Of a stretch of DNA of 12,863 nucleotides, positions 8,801-12,863 are shown in pieces. The stretch covers positions 164,206 through 177,068 of the forward strand of contig JBBHKE010000708.1 of the NCBI GenBank assembly GCA_037447655.1, in the 5' to 3' direction. The DNA comes from Zygnema cylindricum. Lineage: Eukaryota; Streptophyta; Zygnematophyceae; Zygnematales; Zygnemataceae. Numbering within the stretch: position 1 is the first letter of the stretch; each line of letters begins with the position of its first letter. The translations under genes and the position numbers were made by a program. Below the pieces are notes generated by a model. It saw only the letters and a program-made list of their open reading frames with translations, did no database searches and was not told where the DNA came from.

Positions 8801-11314
8801 GTGAATTTGTCACTTTTGTTACCTTGGCACTTTTGGTTATTGTTACTTCTACTTCTGGTATTTTTGTCCAATACTTTACTTTTGGTACTCTTGTTACTTT
8901 TGGTACTTTTGTTACTTTTGCATCTCTTGTTACTTTTAGTACTTTTGGCAATTTGGTTACTTTTGCTATTTTTCTTAATTTTGTTACTCTTTGGTACTTT
9001 TTGCTAGTTTTGCTACTTGTAGTACGTTTAGTGCTTTCGGTCCGTTTGGTACTTGTGGTACTTTTAGTACTTGTGGTACTACAGTAGTACTTTTGTTATT
9101 TTAAGATAACAGTTTTTGATAAGAAACGAAATCGTAGCAACTTACTTGTGTGTGAGAAACATGTATCGGATGCCTCCATGGTTTTCTAATCTTTTCGCCA
9201 ACTTCTCCGAGAATCGCGGACTGTCGACTAAAATATTGCCATTAGGGTTTTGAATGAAATAGGACGCCGCGCCGTACGACAACTTAGAGTGGTGACCACA
9301 ATGGTAAACGCCTGGGAGAGATTTAGGGTTTACTGCGAGTGGAAAACTGGCATGTGCTGTTTCTATGTCTTTCGGAGGAGAAATAGTGTGGATAGAGTCC
9401 GTGGGACAGGAAATTAAGGCCTGTGACATGATACAGAGACAGAGAGAGTACAAAAAGAACAGGTTTCTAGGAAATGATTTTAGACGATAATTGTAGGGAT
9501 AAAGGGATAGATGTTAAAAAATGATTCTAGGGATCAATTATTAAAAGAGTACTTGTAGGAAGATGACAAAACTGACTTAGTGAGGTTCTCCAGTTTCCGA
9601 AAGGGAATTGTATGCAGATAAAAAAAAAACATAAAACAAACTTTGAAGTACCAATAGGATAGTTAAGTTGTTTTTTTTGCCCTAATTTCAACATATGTTG
9701 ACAAATTTTTCTTCTTGTATCCACGAGATTTTAAAAAGTAAAATCTTTTAAAACAAATCGACCACAAAATGTGAAAAGAGAACTTTCAAACCATCCACAG
9801 TTTTTTTTTTTTTTTAAGAGCCTACAAGTCGTTTTCCAGCAATTCATAGTTTTCTAATTTCAAAATATACTTTTTATTCGGTACTTGAAAGTGAGGGAAA
9901 GAGGGAAAGAGAGCAAGGGATAATGAGGGGGAACAGAGGGAGAGAGAGAGTGAGCGAGGGGGAGAGAGAGGGAGGGGACAAAGAGAGCGAGGGGGGAGAA
10001 GGTGGAGGAAAAAAAGAGGAGGGTTGGAAGAAAGAGAAAAGGAGGGCAGGAGAAGGAGAAAGAGAGGGGGGGAGAGGGAGAAACAGCGGAAGAGAGACAG
10101 TGAAAGTGAGAGGGAGAGGGGAAAGAGGGAGAAATGGGGGGGAGAGGGAAAAACACGACTCTTTCTTCAAGATCAATTTCTCTCTCCAAGTTCAAATTCC
10201 TACCTGAAGTGACTTTAAATTCTCTTCCTGCCCCTCCGGTTGGCGGTGGACAGCCGATTGCCTCCCTCTTCTGGAGAATACTTCGGGAGCCAAATATCTA
10301 CAAATGTCACAGTCTATACACGTGTGGTCCACAAAAAACTCGCCAGCCACATTTTCCGGTCGAGGGGACCGGGCTCCCTTCGTGGCAACGGCACGGATTC
10401 CGTTAAACGGAAAATTGCCGCTATTTGAATTATCCTGCAACAAATTTGAATTTGAGGTTTTGAGTTTGAATTTGTCTTTATTTCACAATTTTCAATCATC
10501 TATTTCATCTATTTTACAATTCTCTATCATCTTTATTTTAACAAGGTTCATAGAGAAAAGATTTTACTATTAGAGTTTGTGAATCATTAGCGTTGACACG
10601 AAATTAGTATTAACTACAGTAAATTGTGTTTTGTCACGTAGCTCATTATCGACAACTTAAATTAAGTAGTGCTATTAACTCTAATTTATGATTTTTTAGG
10701 TCGAGAGTAAGCTCACTAGAAATAGAGTTATTAACTCCAATGGAGATTTCACCGAGACTAATAAAGAAATCGCCTCGAAAGCAGAAAAAAAAGGCATAGC
10801 AGAACTCAAATTAAACTTTATTATAACTTCTCATAACAACTTGTTATAACTCAATATAACTCCTTGTTATAACTCATAACTTCACATAACTCCTTATAGT
10901 ACTCGTTATAGTTCAATATATCTCCTTATAACTTCTTATAGCTTCTCATAACAATTCCTTATAACTTCTCATAACAATTCCTTATAACTTCTTACTACAG
11001 CTTCCCCCCTGTCTTTTACATCCCTCAATTTTCCGTCAATTGCTATCGCTTCTCCTCTCTTTTGTTCCTTTAACATATCTCCCTCTCCCTCTCCCTCTCC
11101 CCCTCTCCCTCCCTCTCACCTGCTTCCTCACCGGTCGAACAACGCTGTCAAAATTTCTCTCACGCCTTTCCAAACTTCCAGGAAGCTTCTTCATCCGTCT
11201 TTGCAAGAAGCTCCTAGATTGACACGTGGCACTCGAGGACATCTTATCCTCCGCCCTCCATCCAGCAACCGGACAAAAAACCGTACAACCAGAAGAGACA
11301 ATTCCTTCCGCCAT
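5781..11314 (-). CDS. Plastid ferredoxin-like [4Fe-4S] / metallo-beta-lactamase-fold fusion protein
   Basis: Exons in order are 11314-11120, 10434-10204, 9420-9146, 8198-8027, 7169-7055, one unplaced segment, and 5866-5781. The first five join in frame to 329 residues. Residues 1 to about 80 are Ser/Arg-rich, like a chloroplast transit peptide. Residues about 85-150 are a ferredoxin-like module (GEFFVDHTCIDCDICRYLAP) with Cys104, 107, 110 and 147 placed to bind a [4Fe-4S] cluster. A metallo-beta-lactamase fold follows: THKDDIADH (233-240), TPGHTEG (His289), FSGDH (Asp308, His309) and, in the last exon, GHGRR. The region resembles plant chloroplast 'metallo-hydrolase with ferredoxin domain' proteins known to me, whose substrate is undetermined. 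The usual HxHxDH motif is replaced by H-K-D-D-I-A-D-H, which as I recall is normal for this plant family. About 20-25 residues between Ser329 and GHGRR are not located, so gene integrity is not proven. Confidence 0.85.
5880..6130. repeat. Purine-rich (AAAG/GAAA) low-complexity tract
   Basis: About 250 bases are almost pure A/G on the plus strand, hence C/T on the minus strand. The tract lies immediately upstream of the last-exon acceptor of the minus-strand gene and doubles as its polypyrimidine tract. The frames found across it (poly-Phe/Ser or Lys/Glu) are composition artefacts. Confidence 0.8.
6185..6310. repeat. CT microsatellite followed by poly(A)
   Basis: 6190-6255 is a (C/T)-rich run built from TCCCTC units, including ten consecutive C. 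A run of about 26 A at 6281-6307 follows. It lies in the intron before the last exon and is purine-rich on the minus strand, the opposite bias to the adjacent 5880-6130 tract. Confidence 0.8.
6463..6925. repeat. Array of inverted-repeat modules, probably MITE-derived
   Basis: Modules recur with the order AACAATCC(G/C)ATAAGTGT, a GCACAC or CCACTC end, then AAAGAAAAAGGTAAGAATCT and TACCTTTCC. The near-palindromic GGTAAGAATCTTACC core starts at about 6570, 6729, 6786 and 6841. A larger unit (GTCGAAGATT...ATAAAAATGAGATTAAAAGC) is duplicated, about 6490-6648 and 6650-6920. Parts resemble the inner inverted segments of the 2669 and 4569 MITEs (GTGCACACTTGTCGG). It lies exactly where one exon of the ferredoxin-MBL gene is missing. 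Confidence 0.65.
6900..6986 (-). CDS. Candidate sixth exon, uncertain
   Basis: A good acceptor, GCAAATTTCAG|TGCAATTG, ends at 6987, only 68 bases past the exon 5 donor. It restores the frame as ...NWYS-VQL, and S-V-x-x-Q-L is what I expect here. After VQL the reading (YITCTSSSVEIFGAGPLEF) no longer resembles the expected segment, and no donor of the right phase is obvious before repeat sequence starts near 6925. The lower bound given is arbitrary. It may be a true but diverged exon, a damaged one, or chance. Confidence 0.25.
7055..7169 (-). CDS. Exon 5 of the ferredoxin-MBL gene
   Basis: This short 115-bp exon gives GSVSLLWKPGQALFSGDHLA and then YLEPVKALTIFRHYNWYS. The acceptor is TATTGGGAACAG|GGATCTGTC and the donor is TATTCAG|GTACGTC. 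GS directly completes HTE-GS from exon 4, and FSGDH holds the bridging-metal aspartate (Asp308). The exon enters in phase 0 and leaves in phase 1, matching the phase-1 entry of the last exon. Confidence 0.88.
7247..7262. repeat. 16-bp perfect palindrome in intron 4
   Basis: AGAGTTAATTAACTCT is fully self-complementary. It sits in a possible decayed element whose right side (TCTAATAGTGATGTAAGGTGTA, about 7375-7397) resembles the MITE right ends ending GGTGTAGT. The left terminus is not convincing, so only the palindrome is asserted. Confidence 0.5.
7480..7680. repeat. Degenerate GATGTTGTTAATGTAATTAGTA repeat
   Basis: Roughly 20-25-bp units built from (G)TTGTTGATGTAATTAGTAATG repeat with drift across intron 4. 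No open frame of interest occurs. Confidence 0.55.
7931..7985. repeat. (CCATTTCCCT) decamer microsatellite
   Basis: About five copies of CCATTTCCCT-like decamers at 7931-7980 sit just inside intron 4, about 40 bases past the exon 4 donor (minus strand: AGGGAAATGG). Confidence 0.75.
8027..8198 (-). CDS. Exon 4 of the ferredoxin-MBL gene
   Basis: The acceptor is GGTGTGTGCAG|AGATGAC and the donor is ACTGAG|GTAAGC. The exon is 172 bp. Its first A completes a Lys codon with exon 3, giving FLTHKDDIADHAKWAARF. It continues QRILH, TEDVEMKLQGNGPWSLGP and TPGHTE, the last providing the His289 metal ligand. Splicing one AG later would break the frame. Confidence 0.92.
8240..8520 (+). repeat. Degenerate repeat with Gln/Glu/Ser-rich coding look
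   Basis: A motif like GATTCTGAGCAAATTG recurs about a dozen times at irregular 15-18-base spacing. One plus-strand frame reads ESEQIVSDSKQIKNEEID...QSESEQIDFVQIEPDRAITR but has stops near its start (about 8292, 8313 and 8328). It lies within intron 3 of the minus-strand gene. It could be a satellite or the decayed tail of a retroelement polyprotein. I see no protease, reverse transcriptase or integrase motif, so no function is claimed. Confidence 0.5.
8795..9105. repeat. TTTTGGTAC / TTTTGTTAC minisatellite
   Basis: A 9-bp core (TTTTGGTAC, TTTTGTTAC, TTTTAGTAC) repeats with drift for about 300 bases in intron 3, close to the exon 3 donor. Hydrophobic Leu/Val/Phe frames across it are products of the repeat and not membrane proteins. 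Confidence 0.8.
9146..9420 (-). CDS. Exon 3 of the ferredoxin-MBL gene
   Basis: The acceptor is ATCATGTCACAG|GCCTTAATT and the donor is CACACAA|GTAAGTT. The exon is 275 bp, entered in phase 0 and left in phase 2. It starts ALISCPTDSIHT, which supplies the fourth cluster cysteine (Cys147) directly after LKSLQ of exon 2. It then opens the hydrolase domain: LPGVYHCGHHSKLSYGAASY, NILVDSPRF and GGIRYMFLTH. The upstream in-frame ATGs at 9451 and 9427 lie in the intron. Confidence 0.9.
9893..10150. repeat. GA-rich microsatellite / purine tract
   Basis: The sequence is almost pure A/G on the plus strand, with GAGGGAGAGA units in intron 2, starting about 54 bases past the exon 2 donor of the minus-strand gene (pyrimidine-rich on the transcribed-sense strand). 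Glu/Arg/Gly or Ser/Pro/Leu frames here are artefacts. Confidence 0.85.
10204..10434 (-). CDS. Exon 2 of the ferredoxin-MBL gene (iron-sulfur module)
   Basis: This is a 231-bp, phase-0 exon. The acceptor is ATTTGTTGCAG|GATAATTC and the donor is CTTCAG|GTAGGA. It encodes RSPRPENVAGEFFVDHTC and then I-D-C-D-I-C with APEVF, a CxxCxxC ferredoxin signature (Cys104, 107, 110). The similarity to plant homologues begins at about RAVATKGARSPRP. The exon 5' edge is less certain than its 3' edge because the frame is open through the proposed acceptor. Confidence 0.85.
10803..10998. repeat. TTATAACTTCTCATAACAATTCC minisatellite
   Basis: Eight or so units of about 10-32 bp, best seen as two near-identical 23-mers TTATAACTTCTCATAACAAT+TCC at about 10945-10990, lie in intron 1. 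They vary by loss of the second TAACA half. The unit is itself made of two TATAAC half-repeats. Confidence 0.75.
11063..11117. repeat. CTCCCT microsatellite at exon 1 donor
   Basis: Hexamer-like CTCCCT repeats run directly into the exon 1 donor of the minus-strand gene (minus strand: GTGAGAGGGAGGGAG). Reading through gives the Arg/Gly repeat RGRERGRGRGRGR, which is absent if the intron is spliced. Confidence 0.8.
11120..11314 (-). CDS. Exon 1 of the ferredoxin-MBL gene (transit peptide)
   Basis: The ATG is at 11314-11312 in good context (A at -3, G at +4). The exon encodes 65 residues, MAEGIVSSG...VVRPVRKQ, with a Ser/Arg-rich stretch (SSSATCQSRSFLQRRMKK) typical of plastid targeting. The donor is AAGCAG|GTGAGAG (GT at 11119-11118). 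An in-phase alternative donor, CCG|GTGAGG, lies 12 bases earlier and would remove VRKQ. The link to exon 2 rests on matching phase 0 and position, since transit peptides are not conserved. A Met at residue 25 could be an alternative start. Confidence 0.6.
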
Positions 11315-11387
11315 TCTCTCTCACAAAAGAATCTCCTTCCTCTGTCTTTGTCCCTTCTATGGACTAAGAAAAAAGCTTTTTTTTTTT

Positions 11388-11395
11388 CTTTTATA
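11388..11395 (-). promoter_or_regulatory. Possible TATA box of the ferredoxin-MBL gene
   Basis: TATAAAAG on the minus strand lies 74-81 bases upstream of the ATG at 11314, a plausible core-promoter position for a short 5' leader. The neighbourhood is AT-rich, so a chance match is possible. Confidence 0.35.
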
Positions 11396-11950
11396 ACTTC
11401 TGCAGACGAAGAATTTTTCTTTTTTTCTCTCTTGCAAATAAAGTGAGTTAAATGACTTTATAACTTGTGCAGTCTTATATATTATATATATATTGCTACT
11501 TTTCTGCTTTCATGAAAGATGTACGGAGGAGCTCAAACTTTTCAAGTTTCAATTTATAGCAAAATTTCATCAGCTGAAAACAAAAATTGGCGGGAAAGTC
11601 CGCAGAGCCGTACGTCCGGCAGGGTTCCGTACACAGGAAGCGTCTGTACTGTACTGTAGTTGTCACATTGTGTCGTAAAACGTCACGTAAAGCTACAACG
11701 ACATATATGTCGTAAGACGTCACTGAATGTTGGAAGCCCTTAGGGAACCGTCGATCTAGTTTTGGACGGCTACGATCGAATGATGTTGACGATCATGGGG
11801 AAGTTTCCATCGAAACATCTTGCAACAGGTTTACAGGGAAGCGTAGCATAAAACGTTGAGCTGTTCACACTAACGCCTAACTTTTAGCTTCCTGACGGCG
11901 AAATACATGAAAAGGTTGAAGTATGTCCCAAAGGAAATTTCCAGTATATT
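11396..11950. other. Upstream flank of the ferredoxin-MBL gene, no gene seen
   Basis: No coding segment is recognised on either strand. A TA-repeat at about 11475-11491 and a 16-bp palindrome ACGACATATATGTCGT at 11698-11713 are the visible structures. The palindrome is flanked by two GTCGTAA(A/G)ACGTCAC copies (about 11672 and 11709). Confidence 0.45.
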
Positions 11951-11953
11951 GCT

Positions 11954-11965
11954 GATGACGTCATC
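11954..11965. promoter_or_regulatory. TGACGTCA palindrome (bZIP-type site)
   Basis: GATGACGTCATC is a perfect 12-bp palindrome containing TGACGTCA, the classic TGA/CRE-type bZIP binding core. It lies about 640 bases upstream of the ATG of the minus-strand gene and just outside the element at 12001. Function is inferred only from the motif. Confidence 0.35.
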
Positions 11966-12000
11966 TGCTGAGCGTCCGCGCTGGTGCTACACATTGGATC

Positions 12001-12547
12001 ACTACACCGCGCATCGTTATTAGTGTCAAAGTTTAAATAGTGTGTAAGTAAATATACCGTCATTGACGCTAATTAAGAATTTGAAAATTAAAAAAAAAAA
12101 GGTTTATTCTAATTTCAGTGTTAACGCTAATTTGGAACAGCAAAAATGGAAAATTTTCTGTACGATTATATACATTATTATATGTATCCGTACAAAATAT
12201 AAAAATTCGTACACCGTAATGAAATTTAAATATCCGTACATGTCAGACTTATTTACATGTCAGACCAATCCCGTTTTTTTAGCGCAAGTTCCTATGCGAA
12301 CGCGTCCGATTTAAGTCATTTTTTGTAAAATTTTCAGCTAAAAAGGTACATTTATGTACGGTCTGACATCGATAGTACACCACACTATTTACATATTAAT
12401 GTACTTTCGTTCTGTACGCTAATTTGTACGGAACCTCAATTAACGTCAAGGAAAAATTAAAATCACGTATACTATTTTTGGAAAAAAATCAAAATTTTAA
12501 GAACCCAAATTAGTGACCGTGACACTAATAACGATGCGCGGTGTAGT
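12001..12547. mobile_element. Nonautonomous element with perfect 28-bp terminal inverted repeats
   Basis: 12001-12028 (beginning ACTACACCGCGCATCGTTAT) is exactly the reverse complement of 12520-12547. The 547-bp interior is AT-rich, with about ten GTAC tetramers and three copies of an ACATGTCAGAC-like motif (two direct near 12238 and 12256, one inverted near 12358). No transposase is seen. The terminal sequence is closely related to the ends of the 221-bp MITEs at 2669 and 4569. The target duplication is not obvious. A TA could lie inside the ACTACACC end (TA|CACCG...CGGTG|TA), which would suggest a Tc1/mariner-like type, but this is ambiguous. Confidence 0.85.
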
Positions 12548-12863
12548 ACACCGTGAATCGCTATTAGCGTAATGAAATAGATAGCGTAATGAAACAATTA
12601 GCGTTATTTACGCTAATTGGGAATGTCGTTTTTTTTTTAAATAATTTTTATTCTAATTTTTCGTATACTCTAATTTGCAAACTGCTTTGTAAAAATTTTC
12701 GGTGCAGAATATCTCCACACTAAAATATGTTCATGTACGAAATTGTTCAAATCGTACGCCGTCGCGTTTTTTTGACATCCGCGAATGCCGGAAAATATTT
12801 ACGCAATTACATGTTAGCGCGACTCCCTGACAGCGTGAATATCTTTTCTGTACTTTTCTACTT
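12546..12863. mobile_element. Start of a second, related element (runs off window)
   Basis: Directly abutting the previous element, GTACACCGTGAATCGCTATT (12544-12563), followed by AGCGT, repeats the terminal sequence of the same family, pointing rightwards. A hairpin AATTAGCGT (12596-12604) / ACGCTAATT (12610-12618) follows. The other end is not in the window. It could instead be a tandem or nested terminus of the 12001-12547 element. Confidence 0.5.

Noticed and set aside
8756-9087. Leu/Val/Phe-rich 'membrane protein' frames
   Set aside because: They are translations of the 9-bp TTTTGGTAC minisatellite, lie antisense in intron 3 of a well-supported gene, and have no non-repeat core.
9860-10212. 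Arg/Glu/Gly-rich and Ser/Pro/Leu-rich frames on both strands
   Set aside because: They are complementary readings of one GA/CT microsatellite; only the last few residues near 10204 on the minus strand belong to a real exon.
11223-11228. CACGTG G-box near the 5' end of the minus-strand gene
   Set aside because: It lies inside the predicted coding part of exon 1 (Ala-Thr-Cys codons), so a promoter role is not supported.
1-12863. tRNA, rRNA, CRISPR array, bacterial operon or phage-like modules
   Set aside because: No cloverleaf, rRNA-like block, regularly spaced repeat-spacer pattern or prokaryotic gene layout was seen; all supported genes are interrupted by GT-AG introns.

Overview
The window looks like nuclear DNA of a land plant. 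It holds two intron-bearing genes of plant-type families with GT-AG splice sites, set in AT-rich sequence full of homopolymers, minisatellites and short inverted-repeat transposons. The proteins differ noticeably from the angiosperm versions I remember, so a non-flowering plant is possible, but the species cannot be named from the sequence.

Layout. 1-420 is T-rich tandem repeat, followed by a 20-bp minisatellite at 501-589. The 3' part of a plus-strand gene follows: exons 711-903 and 1543-2057, with the 5' exon(s) outside the window. It encodes a Lys/Glu/Arg-rich, probably nuclear protein whose C-terminus matches a plant family usually labelled 'myb-like protein X'. 2058-5780 has no gene that I can see. 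It carries a 796-bp PIF/Harbinger-like nonautonomous element with a TTA duplication (3624-4419), two related short MITEs (about 2669-2887 and 4569-4789) and A/T-rich low-complexity sequence.

The main gene lies on the minus strand from 11314 down to 5781 and converges on the first gene. I assembled it from six exons: 11314-11120, 10434-10204, 9420-9146, 8198-8027, 7169-7055 and 5866-5781. It encodes a probably plastid-targeted fusion of a [4Fe-4S] ferredoxin-like domain and a metallo-beta-lactamase-fold domain. The first five exons join in frame. A stretch of roughly 20-25 residues between the fifth exon and the last one could not be placed; it falls beside a block of inserted repeats (about 6463-6925).

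The introns of this gene hold most of the repeats: a 23-bp TTATAACTT minisatellite, a purine/pyrimidine tract, a TTTTGGTAC minisatellite and a Gln/Glu-codon repeat remnant. Beyond the gene's 5' end there is a TATA-like site, a TGACGTCA palindrome and a 547-bp element with perfect 28-bp terminal inverted repeats (12001-12547), which abuts a second, related terminus.

The two genes show no functional link; they are ordinary convergent neighbours. I see no operon, CRISPR, RNA gene or novel multi-gene system. The points most worth checking are the unplaced exon and the related MITE families.
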